Source: Lysobacter sp. BMK333-48F3 (lineage in GTDB: Bacteria > Pseudomonadota > Gammaproteobacteria > Xanthomonadales > Xanthomonadaceae). From it: 64,000 bases of DNA. Of the stretch, positions 25,880 through 34,646 are shown one piece after another (within the stretch, counting starts at the first letter, position 1; every line of letters starts with the position of its first letter). The position numbers and the translations under genes are program-made. The DNA lies in assembly GCF_019733395.1 (NCBI RefSeq), contig NZ_JAIHOO010000001.1:1426001-1490000 (forward strand). The letters run 5' to 3'. The notes beneath the pieces are model-generated. The model worked only from the letters and a program-made list of their open reading frames with translations. It was not told the origin of the DNA and made no database searches.

Positions 25880-27061
25880 TCAACGCCGCCATGCCAGCAG
25901 TTCTTCCAGGGTCATCGGCCTGGCGTAGAAGTACCCCTGGCCCAGTTGGCAGCCCATCGACTTGACCATGTCCGACTCGGCCTCCGTCTCCACGCCTTCG
26001 GCCACCACCACCTGCCCCAGCCGCAATCCCAGGTCGACGGCCGACTTGAGCAGGACATGAGCGTGGGCGCTGTTCGGCGCCGCGGCGACGAAGCTCCGGT
26101 CGATCTTGAGTTCGTTGCTCGGCAAGCGCATCAGGAACTGCATCGTCGCCGCGCCGACGCCATAGTCGTCGATGGCGATCCTGAAGCCCCGCAACCGGAA
26201 CCGGATCAGCGATTCCATGACTTCGGCGGGTTCGCTCATCAGATGCGTTTCCATCACCTCCACGGTGTACCGGTCGAACCGATCGCCGCCGTCCGTCACG
26301 ATGTCCACCATCTGATCCACGATCGCGGGATTGTTCAAGCTATGCATGGACAGGTTGAAGGAGATTCCGATATCCACGTTGCGCGCCAACATCGCCTTGC
26401 GGCTGGCGACCGCCTGAGCCAGGACCGCAAGCGTCAGTTCGTCTATGAGCCCCACCGATTCGGCGGCGCAAACCAACTCGGAGGCCGCGACCTCGCCCAA
26501 CTCCGGGTCGATCCAGCGCAGCAGGGCTTCGGCCCCGACCAGGGCCTGATCGGCAAGGTCGACTTTCGGCTGGAACACCAGACGCAACGCTCCCCGCGAA
26601 AAGCCCTGCGCGATCCGACCGGGATCGAACCGCGCCGGCAAGCGGGCGGGGCGGGGCTGTCCGGCGGCGAACGGATACCGGCGCAACGCCGCCAGCAACG
26701 AGTCGCGTTCGACCGGCTTTTGCAGCGTGCCCAGGATCGTCAGGCCCCGGGCCTCGGCGAACTGCCGGCTCGAGTCCAGCACGCGCGGATCCTCGCCGCT
26801 GACCAGCACGATCGCGGGGCGAACGGGAAGTTCGGCGATCCTGCCGAGCAACCGCACGCCGTCCATGCCGGGCATGTTCAGGTCGCACACGAGCACGTCG
26901 ACCTCATGCTCGACGGCTAATTTGAGAGCGTCATCGCCTTTGTGGGCCAGCAAAATCGCTTCCTCGCCGATGCTGCGCAGGGCGATGGCCATAACCTCGA
27001 CCGCTAACGGGTCGTCGTCGACGACCAGCAGCTTCAGGCAGTTCGAGCGATGCGACGCCAT
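25880..27061 (-). CDS. response regulator with EAL domain (RocR/VieA-like phosphodiesterase)
   Basis: The protein has 393 residues. The ATG at 27059-27061 is used; a GTG three codons upstream has a nearer GGAG and is an alternative. The receiver spans residues 9-130, with LVVDDDP, Asp60 (VCDLNMPG) and the Lys in LQKPVE. The EAL domain (about 150-390) is intact: Glu178 in GAEALLRW, SFNLSMHSL, VEVMETHL, DDYGVG, LKIDRSF and VAEGVETE. It should degrade c-di-GMP when phosphorylated. It lies upstream of the giant kinase in the same direction, separated by 204 bp, and divergently from the LuxR gene, which makes it a possible partner of that relay. Confidence 0.92.
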   Translation of the reverse strand: MASHRSNCLKLLVVDDDPLAVEVMAIALRSIGEEAILLAHKGDDALKLAVEHEVDVLVCDLNMPGMDGVRLLGRIAELPVRPAIVLVSGEDPRVLDSSRQFAEARGLTILGTLQKPVERDSLLAALRRYPFAAGQPRPARLPARFDPGRIAQGFSRGALRLVFQPKVDLADQALVGAEALLRWIDPELGEVAASELVCAAESVGLIDELTLAVLAQAVASRKAMLARNVDIGISFNLSMHSLNNPAIVDQMVDIVTDGGDRFDRYTVEVMETHLMSEPAEVMESLIRFRLRGFRIAIDDYGVGAATMQFLMRLPSNELKIDRSFVAAAPNSAHAHVLLKSAVDLGLRLGQVVVAEGVETEAESDMVKSMGCQLGQGYFYARPMTLEELLAWRR

Positions 27062-27221
27062 GACGACCACATATCTCCATCTGGAACGACGGCCGGACCT
27101 CGGCGGAGATCCGGACAACACGATAGCGTTCGCATCCGTGCGTCAGTCGATGCTCCGCATCGCCGGCCCTAGCCAATTGGCGCTAGCGATAGGCCAATAT
27201 GCCCCTTCAACGGGTAAAATT

Positions 27222-27235
27222 CCTGTCTCGACAGG
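27222..27235. promoter_or_regulatory. 14-bp palindrome CCTGTCTCGACAGG in the divergent promoter region
   Basis: The arms CCTGTC and GACAGG are exact, with a 2-bp centre. The site lies 85 bp before the LuxR start and 160 bp before the REC-EAL start, next to an A+T-rich pocket (GGGTAAAATT). It is a candidate operator serving either gene. Confidence 0.4.
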
Positions 27236-27319
27236 CCGGGATTTTCCGGCTTCGACGCCTCCGACATACCGCTACGACGACAGACCGCGAGGTGAGCCAA
27301 GGTGAGTGAAAGGTACGTG

Positions 27320-28024
27320 ATGAGCACCGACGATCAAACAACCGGTCCAACCTTCGGCGCGCGTTCGAACCTCACAGTGGGCAGCAACCGGAATCCCGTC
27401 CAGGTACTGATCGCGGACGACCACCCGATCATCGTCGTGGCCTTGACAGAGATGCTCGGCACGGCCCTGGGCGGGTCCAACGTGGCCGTAGACTCCGTCG
27501 CCGACGGCGACAGCCTGCTTCGACACCTCGACGCCAACCACCCCGACTACCTGGTCCTGGACCTGCACATGCCGGGACGATTCAAAAGCATCGCCCTGGT
27601 ACGGGCCGCCCTGGCCAGACAGCCCGGGCTGCAAGTGGTGATCTATACCGGCTCGGACCGGCCCTGCCTGGCCTTGTCCGCGCTGGAAATCGGCGCGATC
27701 GGTTTCGTCTCCAAAGCCAGCGGTCCGCAAACCGTCATCGAGGCGATTTTTTCCGCGATGCTGGGCAGGAGCTTCGTCGACCCGGCCGTCGACGTCGTGT
27801 CGGCCAAAAACCACCCCTGGTACCAGCTGACCTCGGGCGAACGAACCGTGGTGCTCGCCCTGGCTCGCGGCGAGAACCTGCAGGCGATCGCGCTGGACAG
27901 CTCGCGCAGCTACAAGACCGTCACGACCCACAAATACAACGCATTGCGCAAGCTCGGGTTACGCTCGAACGACGAGATCGGCCGCTATCTCGAAAACAAC
28001 GGACTGACTTACCTCCTGGAATGA
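27320..28024 (+). CDS. LuxR-type two-component response regulator (paralogue of 41068-41712)
   Basis: The protein has 234 residues. The ATG at 27320 is chosen for its AAAGG eight bases upstream; an in-frame GTG at 27302 is less likely. The receiver contains LIADDHP, phospho-acceptor Asp81 (LVLDLHMPG) and the conserved Lys in FVSKASG. The DNA-binding LuxR helix-turn-helix covers the last 65 residues (LTSGERTVVLALARGE, SYKTVTTHKYNALRKLGLRS). The C-terminus LRSNDEIGRYLENNGLTYLLE closely follows that of the second regulator in this window. It is divergent from REC-EAL. Phosphorylation by the nearby hybrid kinase is plausible but not shown. Confidence 0.92.
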   Translation: MSTDDQTTGPTFGARSNLTVGSNRNPVQVLIADDHPIIVVALTEMLGTALGGSNVAVDSVADGDSLLRHLDANHPDYLVLDLHMPGRFKSIALVRAALARQPGLQVVIYTGSDRPCLALSALEIGAIGFVSKASGPQTVIEAIFSAMLGRSFVDPAVDVVSAKNHPWYQLTSGERTVVLALARGENLQAIALDSSRSYKTVTTHKYNALRKLGLRSNDEIGRYLENNGLTYLLE

Positions 28025-28063
28025 CGCCGCGATGGCGACGACAGCGCGGCAAACCCGGCCCCG

Positions 28064-28477
28064 CTAGAGCAACATGCCTTTCTCCCGCGTCGCCCTGGCC
28101 CGGCGCGGCTTCTTGCGCTCCATTCGCAACCGTCGGCGTTGCTGAGCGAACAGATGTTCCTCCAGCAGCGATTTCAGCGCCGAACCGCAAGCGTTTTCCG
28201 GGCCCAGCGAACGGTCGATCGCGCCCCATATCCCCGCCTTCACCCATCGGGTGTAGCGCAGGTAGATCGAGCGCCAGGGGCCGTAGGTCTTCGGCAGTTC
28301 GCTCCAGAACGCCCGGTTGCAGGCGACCCACAGGACCGCCTCGATGAAGCCGCGATACTTCTTGGGATGGTTCCTGGCCCTGGCGGCCAGGTTCGACGGA
28401 AGCGCCTGACTGATGTTCGACCAGTCCTGGCTGCTGATCATTTGCGCGCATTGATCAGCCGTAATGTCTCTATTCAT
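28064..28477 (-). CDS. orphan IS5-type N-terminal domain protein (DUF4096-like)
   Basis: The protein has 137 residues. The start is the ATG at 28475-28477, with AAGGCAG upstream. The core (NHPKKYRGFIEAVLWVACNR, FWSELPKTYGPWRSIYLRYT, RWVKAGIWGAI) matches the DNA-binding front part of IS5-family transposases (DUF4096). The catalytic DDE part, inverted repeats and a second orf are absent. The motif is intact, the gene has its own ribosome-binding site, and it ends in a basic tail (RRRLRMERKKPRRARATREK). This suggests a domesticated DNA-binding protein rather than an active insertion sequence. It converges on the LuxR gene 39 bp away. Confidence 0.75.
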   Translation of the reverse strand: MNRDITADQCAQMISSQDWSNISQALPSNLAARARNHPKKYRGFIEAVLWVACNRAFWSELPKTYGPWRSIYLRYTRWVKAGIWGAIDRSLGPENACGSALKSLLEEHLFAQQRRRLRMERKKPRRARATREKGMLL

Positions 28478-28660
28478 TGCGACACTGCCTTGTGCCGACC
28501 GATGGCCGGTACGCCGGATTGGAACCGCCTGCGTATCGCCATCGTTCGGAATTGATGGGTGGGTTGGGCCCCGACCGGAGCACCAGGCCTTTCGCGCCGC
28601 TGCCATCGCAGGCAACTTGCCGACGGGCCCGCTGAAGCCGGGCGAGACACTGGAAAAGCC

Positions 28661-28697
28661 CCTCCTCGTCCGCGGGTCCATCCGTTGGACGAGGAGG
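28661..28697 (-). terminator. strong intrinsic terminator of the galactose-oxidase-like gene
   Basis: Perfect 11-bp arms CCTCCTCGTCC (28661-28671) and GGACGAGGAGG (28687-28697) are followed on the minus strand by GGCTTTTCC. The hairpin is 74 bp past the stop codon. Confidence 0.85.
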
Positions 28698-28770
28698 GTC
28701 AACGAAAGCCATCGGCCCTCGATCCGGGATCCGGCCAATCGCCGGGTCCTGCCGCTCGAGGCCTTGGGCG

Positions 28771-30837
28771 CTAGCCGGCCGGCTTGGCGACCTTGACGAT
28801 GGACGAGACGGAATAGACGCCGTCCTGGCTGATCGCGAACAACATGTAGTATCCCGGCGGGGCGACGTTTCCGTTGCCGGGAGCGGTCAGTTCATAGGTG
28901 CCGTTCGCACCCGCCGTGAAGCCGATTTCGAGCAGGCGCTGATCGGTATTGATGGAGTGCGTCGTGGCCGACATCCGCACCATCGTGAATCGCCCGATCT
29001 GGCTGTTCTGGACGGCTGCCGAAACCGTGAAGCGCTCGCCGAAGGCGACCGACTGCGGCGCGGCGGCGATGACCGGGCGCGGCAACCCCTTGAGCAGGGC
29101 CGGAGGCGTGAAGATCTCGGCCGTGCTCTCGTTGACCGTGCAGGTTCCGCACTGCCCGCCACCGCCGATCCAGACGCGACCGTCCGGGAGCAGGATGGCC
29201 ACCGAGTGATAGATCCGCGGCCTGGCCGCCGGCGCGAGCGTGGTCCAGGTGTTCGTGGCAGGGTCGTACATTTCCGGGGCGACGATGGCGCCGGTATTGT
29301 TGAACAAGAAAGACTTGGGAGACCCGCCGGTCATGAACACCTGCCCGTCGGGCATAGTCACGGCGTTGGCCTGGTAGCGCGGATAGCGCATGTCGGCGAC
29401 CCGCTTCGCCGTACCGGTGTCCAGGTCGATGACGAAGCTCTTCTTCCGCGCCGGGACTTGTTGCGCCAGCGTGTCTTCCTTCGGATCTTCGTTGCCGAAG
29501 GCCGTGGCGCCGCCCGCCATCAGGATCTTGTCGCGCGAGAACTGGGCCGACGGCGCGCCTTGGGCGTTGCTGTCGATACCCTGGCCGTAGTCGCCCGGCC
29601 GATACGATGCCACCGTGGTGGCGCCCATGCCGTCGATCGTGTGCCAACGCATCGTCGGGCTGAGGCCGAACTCCAGGATCCTGCCGTCTGGCGCCAAGGC
29701 CAAGCGGCGGTAGTACTGCGCGCGGGCCTGGCCGTAGTCGCCGCTGCCGTCGGGACTGGGATCGGGCTCGCCGGTGCCGGTCAACAGCCGCCACGGCGTG
29801 TTGGTGTCCTGATCGGGCAGCCAGTACTCGCCCTTTTGCTCCATGCCGCTGTGGATAGGATTGCCGTCGCCGTCGCCTCCGATGGTGTAGATCTCGCCGC
29901 CGCCCAGCACCACACCGGAGTTGTACCAACGCGGAATCGTCAGGAACGACTCCCGCCTCCAGTTGCTGGTCTGATAGTTGTAGCTGAACACCCGATCGCG
30001 ATTTTCGGCTTTTCCGCCGCCGCCGATGATCATGACCCGGCCATCGGCGCCCAACACCAAGGCCGGGCAGAACGCCTCGAGGCCGAAGTCGATGTGCAAC
30101 GGATGGTGACTCGCCGCGTTGGTCTTCGGATCGAAGTAGCCGTAATAGGTTCCGGTATCGCCGTGGAAAGAGTGCGTACCGCTGCCGGACCAGTACATCA
30201 GTCCGCCATTGGGCAGCACCGCGACCGACGACGCGACCATGTGTAGGTCGATCGGGGCCGACCATGCGCCGGAGTAGCCCGCGTCGTTGGCGCCGGCGAC
30301 GAACTTGGCGAAGCCGAACTGCTCGTTGGTGCCGCCGGCGCAGTCGTGCTGCACCAGAGCGGCGCCCGAATCCTTGGAGGCGCCGGTCACCACCAGGCAC
30401 TTGTTGCTGTGCGCCGCTTTCAACACATAGCTGCCCGAACTCGGCCGCTCGACCTTCCATTTCTGCGCCGGGGCCGGCGCAGCGCCGCAGCTCGCCTTGG
30501 TGATCGGCGCGTAGTTGTCCATCCGTCCCGCGCCGACGCCAAGACACTGATTGATGTCGCTTTCCTGGCGAAGGCTATAGGTACCGTCGGCATTTCCCGC
30601 CAATTGGAACCGCTGCGAAGCGGCGCCGGTGCAGTAGCTCTGGATCGCCTGGCCTTGTCCGTCCACATCGATGCAGAGGCTCGAATCCTTGCTCACCGCC
30701 TCTGCCCGCCAACCATTCAGACCGTCCTCCGCCAGCGCGTCGGCGGCGAAACTCGTGGCCGGCGCCGCGCCCACGAGGGACACGGCCACGGCCTTGGCGA
30801 GAACGGACAGCCCGATGTTTCCCTTTACAACTTTCAT
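28771..30837 (-). CDS. galactose-oxidase-like copper radical oxidase (AA5) with ricin-B lectin domain
   Basis: The protein has 688 residues. The ATG at 30837 follows GGAG by seven bases. A signal peptide covers about residues 1-31. A ricin-type beta-trefoil spans about 40-178 (QRFQL, QKWKV and EQFGF repeats). A seven-bladed kelch-like propeller follows to about 580, then the DUF1929 C-terminal sandwich. All galactose oxidase active-site residues can be matched: Cys257 (FCPAL) and Tyr305 (PRWYNS) for the crosslinked radical, Tyr543-His544 (RIYHS) and His627 (TTHSINTDQR) for copper. It should oxidise primary alcohols or aldehydes to give H2O2 outside the cell. The substrate is unknown. Confidence 0.92.
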   Translation of the reverse strand: MKVVKGNIGLSVLAKAVAVSLVGAAPATSFAADALAEDGLNGWRAEAVSKDSSLCIDVDGQGQAIQSYCTGAASQRFQLAGNADGTYSLRQESDINQCLGVGAGRMDNYAPITKASCGAAPAPAQKWKVERPSSGSYVLKAAHSNKCLVVTGASKDSGAALVQHDCAGGTNEQFGFAKFVAGANDAGYSGAWSAPIDLHMVASSVAVLPNGGLMYWSGSGTHSFHGDTGTYYGYFDPKTNAASHHPLHIDFGLEAFCPALVLGADGRVMIIGGGGKAENRDRVFSYNYQTSNWRRESFLTIPRWYNSGVVLGGGEIYTIGGDGDGNPIHSGMEQKGEYWLPDQDTNTPWRLLTGTGEPDPSPDGSGDYGQARAQYYRRLALAPDGRILEFGLSPTMRWHTIDGMGATTVASYRPGDYGQGIDSNAQGAPSAQFSRDKILMAGGATAFGNEDPKEDTLAQQVPARKKSFVIDLDTGTAKRVADMRYPRYQANAVTMPDGQVFMTGGSPKSFLFNNTGAIVAPEMYDPATNTWTTLAPAARPRIYHSVAILLPDGRVWIGGGGQCGTCTVNESTAEIFTPPALLKGLPRPVIAAAPQSVAFGERFTVSAAVQNSQIGRFTMVRMSATTHSINTDQRLLEIGFTAGANGTYELTAPGNGNVAPPGYYMLFAISQDGVYSVSSIVKVAKPAG

Positions 30838-30932
30838 TGCCACTCCATAGACAAGCTTGACGCCGCTCTCCCGTTCAGCATCGGTGCAAAGCCTATCCGC
30901 AGAGTCCAGAGGCCGCCCATAGCCGGTTCCGA

Positions 30933-33900
30933 CTAGTACGTCCCCAGCAGGTTCAAGAACCAACCCTTGTGGTCGTAGTCGAAGTTGGTCAGGTCGTCGC
31001 TGAACTCGGTGAAGTTGTAGCCGACGCCGACGCGGAAGTTGCGGCCGATGTCGCGGTCGACGCCGACCAGGAAGCCGCGGCGGGTGCCGCCGTCCTTGAC
31101 GTCGAGCCAGCGGTACTCGGCCAGCGCGTGCCAGGTTTCGGCGAACTCGTAGCGGGTCTGCACCGCGGCGAAGGTAGTCGCCGAGTCGGCCCACTGCCCG
31201 GTCAGGCGGCCGTAGCGCACCTCGCCTTCGCGGCGCGCCAGCTTGCCGGCGAACTCCCAGTGATGGTTCGGGTTGTAGATGCCTTCCAGCGACAGCACCT
31301 GGGTCTTCTGGTCGTAGAAGGCGACGTTGTCGCCGACCTGCGGCAGCGCCGACACGTCGTACAGATACGTGTACTTGCCGAGCAGGGCGTACTTGGTCGT
31401 GTTCCACGGCCGCCAGGCGAAGCCGACGTTGCCTTCGATGAACTTGGCCCCGGCCTGCGCGTTCAGATCGTCGGTGGTCTTGGAGTAGTTGAAGCGGCCG
31501 GCGACGCGGAAGCTCTCGTTGAACTTGTGGGTGATGTGGTTGGTCGTCACCCACTGCTCGCGCTGTTCGGCGCCGCGGTCCTCGCGCCACTCCAGCTTGC
31601 TCTGCCACTGGGTGTCGTTGGAGGTGTGGCCGCCGCTGACGCTGACCGCGCGCCGGTCGACTTCGCCGATCGCCTTGTCCAGGGTCGCGCTCTGCAGGGT
31701 GAAGCCGATGTTCCAACCCTGGCTGGGATAGAAGTCCATGCCGAAGGTATGCGCCAGGCCCGACTCGTTCGGCGCCTTGAGGAACTGGCTTTCGTTGAAC
31801 ATGTTGACCTGGTTCGACAGGCGCCAGCGCTGGCCCAGGGTCCAACCCGAGTTCAGGCGGTTGTTGAACAGCGGGTCGTAGTCGGTGCGGTCGGTCGAAT
31901 AGGTGTAGCTGCCGTAGATCGTGTGGTCGGGCTGGATCCGGTACTCGGCGTTGACCTGGGCCGCGTCGCCGCGGTCGCCGGTGGTCAGCTCGGCGCCGAC
32001 GCTGGACAGATTGCCGAACACGTACTTGCCGCCGAGGGTGAAGGCGTCGTTGTCGCGGTAGCGGCCGCCGTCGTCGTCCAGGGTCACCTGGGCGGTGCCG
32101 TACAGGTCGAAGCTGCTGCCGAAGCGGTGCTTGTACTGCAGCGCGCCGAGCACGCCGGCGGCGTCCAGGCCGTTGCGGTCTTCCTCGACCCGGCGGATTT
32201 CCGCCGCCCAGGTGGTGGCGTCGGTGATGCGCCATTCGCCGGTCAGCTGGGCCTGGGTCAGGGCATCCTCGCCGCGGGTCGCGCGGCTGTAGCGGCCGTA
32301 GATGTTGAAGGTCGGGCTGAACTGACCCAGCACCTCGAAACCGCGTTCCTCGACCTTCTGGCCGATGTCGTAGCGCGAAATCGAGTAGCCGGCATCGACC
32401 TGGCGCCACCAGGCGCCGGCCGACCAGTCCAGCTGGGTCCAGCCCAGTTCCTTGAAGTTGGCCCGCGCCTCGACCGAGCTGGCGCTGCCCTCGCGGGCGC
32501 CCAGGCCGGAGTTGATCTCGCTGAAGCTCAGGCCGCCGTTGTCGGAGTAGAAGATCGGCGCGCTGGTGGCTTCGGTCTTGCTGTGCTCGAGCTTGAGGTA
32601 GGTGCCGCGGCCGGCCTGCAGGGTCAGGTCGGCGCCCTTGAGGGTGTAATCCTCGCCGGCGCGGTTCTCGTCGATGTAGGTGCCGCCCAGGGCGAGGTGA
32701 TCGCCGAACCAATGCTTGCCGCGGAAACCCGCGGTGACCGAGTCGGCGTCGAAGCCGTTGGGCACGAATTCGTAGTCGACCAGCAGCACCTGGCTGTAGC
32801 CGTCTAGGGGCGCGTCGCGGGTCAGGGTCGGGATGTTCTCGCGGGTCACCTGGGCCAGCGGACGGGTCAGCAGCAGGCGGCCCTGCATCTCGTCGATCTC
32901 GTAGTCGGCGCCGCGGATCAGGTCGATGCGGTTCTCGACCCGGCCGGTGGTGGCGTCGCGCACTTCCAGCACGACCTTGTCCGACCCCGGCAGCACGTCG
33001 GTGTGCTTGAGGTAGTACAGGCTGCCGCCGGTGCCGAGGAATTCGCTATGGCCGGGCGCGGTCTGCGCTTCCGAGCCGAACAGGCGCAGTTCGCTGCCGG
33101 GCTCGCCGAGCGCGGTGCTGCGGCGGCTGCGCCAGTTCAGCGCGGCGCCGTACAGCGAACGGCTGTACTGGCCGTACTCGGTGCCGGTGATGCCGGTGTC
33201 GTAGTTGCCCCACAGCGCCTGGCTCTTGTCCCAGTCGACCCGGACGTACAGCCGGCCCATGGTGTCGACGTCGCGATACGTCGTCGAATCGTCGCCGTAG
33301 ACCGGGTAGTACAGATCCGGGTCGAGGCGGCGGAAGATGTTCTGCGGGTCGGCCTTCCAGAAGCCGTTGAACAGCTGCTCGACCTCGCGCTCGCGGGTGT
33401 CGGCCTGGGCGGTGACCAGGTACTTGCCCTTGATCTTGCCCTTCAGATAGAAGGCCAGGCGGCCGTCGACCACCAGGTCCTTGTCGAAATGCTCGTCGCC
33501 GGCCAGCGGCTCGATCGAGCCGGAGGTGCTGCCCTTGGAGGCGGTCAGGTCGGCGATCGCGACCGCGAACATGTAGCGGCCGCTGACGTCGAGGTCGAGC
33601 GTGTGCTTGATCTCGCCGCCCTCGCCCTTCATCACCAAGTCGTACTGATGGCGGCCGACCGGCTCCAGGTACTCGGCGACCAGCTTGCGTTCCAGGTCGA
33701 CCGGGAAGCTGCGGCCGTTGATGGTGACCGCGTAGTTCTCGGGGATATTGCGGCCCTGGATGCGGATGCGCGAACCGTAGATGCCGATGTTCTGCTGGCG
33801 CAGGGTGCTGCTGCCGAAAGTCGATTCGGTCAGGCTGCGGCGCTGCGCCTCTTCGATGCCCAGCGAGGTGCCGTCCTTGCGCTCCATCGCGTTGCGCAGG

Positions 33901-34634
33901 GTCTGCAGGCCGCGTTCGGCCTCTTCCGGACGCACCAGTTGCATGCGCTGCGGGAAGGTTTCGTCGACGCTGCCGTCGGCGCCGTAGGCGCGCACCAGGT
34001 ACAGCAGCTCGTCGCCGGCGCGGGCGGCGTAGCCGGCCGGCAGGCTGCCGTCCCATTCGACGTCGCTGACCGCGCCCACCGGCAGTTCGACCTTGGCCAG
34101 CGGATCGACCAGATCGGTGTCGGTGGCGCGGTAGATCAGCACTTCGGCGCGCTGGATGAACGACGAGTAGTTGTTGTAGGCGTAGAAGCGCACCGGCTTA
34201 AGAATCCGGGTGCCGTCGAACGAGACCAGGCTGGTCGCGCTGATGTTCATCTCCGGCCGGCCGAGGGTGGGATCTTCGGTCGCCCAGATCACCCCGCCGT
34301 TGGGCAGGCTGACCGACCACTTGCCGATCGCCACCGCCTTGCCCGGCTGCTCCATCGCCACCGAGACCCGGCGGTCGGGCTGCAGCGCCTCGGACGAGGA
34401 CTGCTTGCCCGTGCCTTCGGTCACCGGCTTGCTGTAGCTGCGCGTGCGCAGCTTGAACAGCAGGCCGTCCTCGCCGCTGCATCCGTCTTCGGTGCACTTT
34501 CCGGCATCGACGTAGCCGGCCTCGGCCTTGGCTTGCGTGTGTCCGGAGTCCTGTGCGGCTGCGAGCGGAGCTGCGCCCGCGAGCAGGCCGATCAGGGTGT
34601 AGTCCAGCAGCTTCATCTTCATGTTCGTCTTCAT
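30933..34634 (-). CDS. large outer-membrane beta-barrel protein partnered with the DUF11/OmpA giant
   Basis: The protein has 1233 residues. The ATG at 34632-34634 follows GAGGGGG. A signal peptide (about 1-28) ends in PLAAAQ. A periplasmic or surface N-terminal region of about 450 residues contains Ig-like segments (INGRSFPVDLERKLVAEYLE). The last 700 residues show alternating amphipathic strands and end in an aromatic residue (WFLNLLGTY), typical of outer-membrane barrels. No TonB box or plug was recognised. It lies 12 bp after the DUF11/OmpA gene, so the two form an operon. A role as outer-membrane anchor or exporter of its partner is inferred. Confidence 0.88.
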   Translation of the reverse strand: MKTNMKMKLLDYTLIGLLAGAAPLAAAQDSGHTQAKAEAGYVDAGKCTEDGCSGEDGLLFKLRTRSYSKPVTEGTGKQSSSEALQPDRRVSVAMEQPGKAVAIGKWSVSLPNGGVIWATEDPTLGRPEMNISATSLVSFDGTRILKPVRFYAYNNYSSFIQRAEVLIYRATDTDLVDPLAKVELPVGAVSDVEWDGSLPAGYAARAGDELLYLVRAYGADGSVDETFPQRMQLVRPEEAERGLQTLRNAMERKDGTSLGIEEAQRRSLTESTFGSSTLRQQNIGIYGSRIRIQGRNIPENYAVTINGRSFPVDLERKLVAEYLEPVGRHQYDLVMKGEGGEIKHTLDLDVSGRYMFAVAIADLTASKGSTSGSIEPLAGDEHFDKDLVVDGRLAFYLKGKIKGKYLVTAQADTREREVEQLFNGFWKADPQNIFRRLDPDLYYPVYGDDSTTYRDVDTMGRLYVRVDWDKSQALWGNYDTGITGTEYGQYSRSLYGAALNWRSRRSTALGEPGSELRLFGSEAQTAPGHSEFLGTGGSLYYLKHTDVLPGSDKVVLEVRDATTGRVENRIDLIRGADYEIDEMQGRLLLTRPLAQVTRENIPTLTRDAPLDGYSQVLLVDYEFVPNGFDADSVTAGFRGKHWFGDHLALGGTYIDENRAGEDYTLKGADLTLQAGRGTYLKLEHSKTEATSAPIFYSDNGGLSFSEINSGLGAREGSASSVEARANFKELGWTQLDWSAGAWWRQVDAGYSISRYDIGQKVEERGFEVLGQFSPTFNIYGRYSRATRGEDALTQAQLTGEWRITDATTWAAEIRRVEEDRNGLDAAGVLGALQYKHRFGSSFDLYGTAQVTLDDDGGRYRDNDAFTLGGKYVFGNLSSVGAELTTGDRGDAAQVNAEYRIQPDHTIYGSYTYSTDRTDYDPLFNNRLNSGWTLGQRWRLSNQVNMFNESQFLKAPNESGLAHTFGMDFYPSQGWNIGFTLQSATLDKAIGEVDRRAVSVSGGHTSNDTQWQSKLEWREDRGAEQREQWVTTNHITHKFNESFRVAGRFNYSKTTDDLNAQAGAKFIEGNVGFAWRPWNTTKYALLGKYTYLYDVSALPQVGDNVAFYDQKTQVLSLEGIYNPNHHWEFAGKLARREGEVRYGRLTGQWADSATTFAAVQTRYEFAETWHALAEYRWLDVKDGGTRRGFLVGVDRDIGRNFRVGVGYNFTEFSDDLTNFDYDHKGWFLNLLGTY

Positions 34635-34646
34635 GATCCAGCCCCC

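Noticed and set aside
30969..32807. Long Val/Ala-rich plus-strand frame opposite the barrel gene
   Set aside because: It is the mirror of a strongly supported outer-membrane protein gene; valine-rich shadows are typical here.
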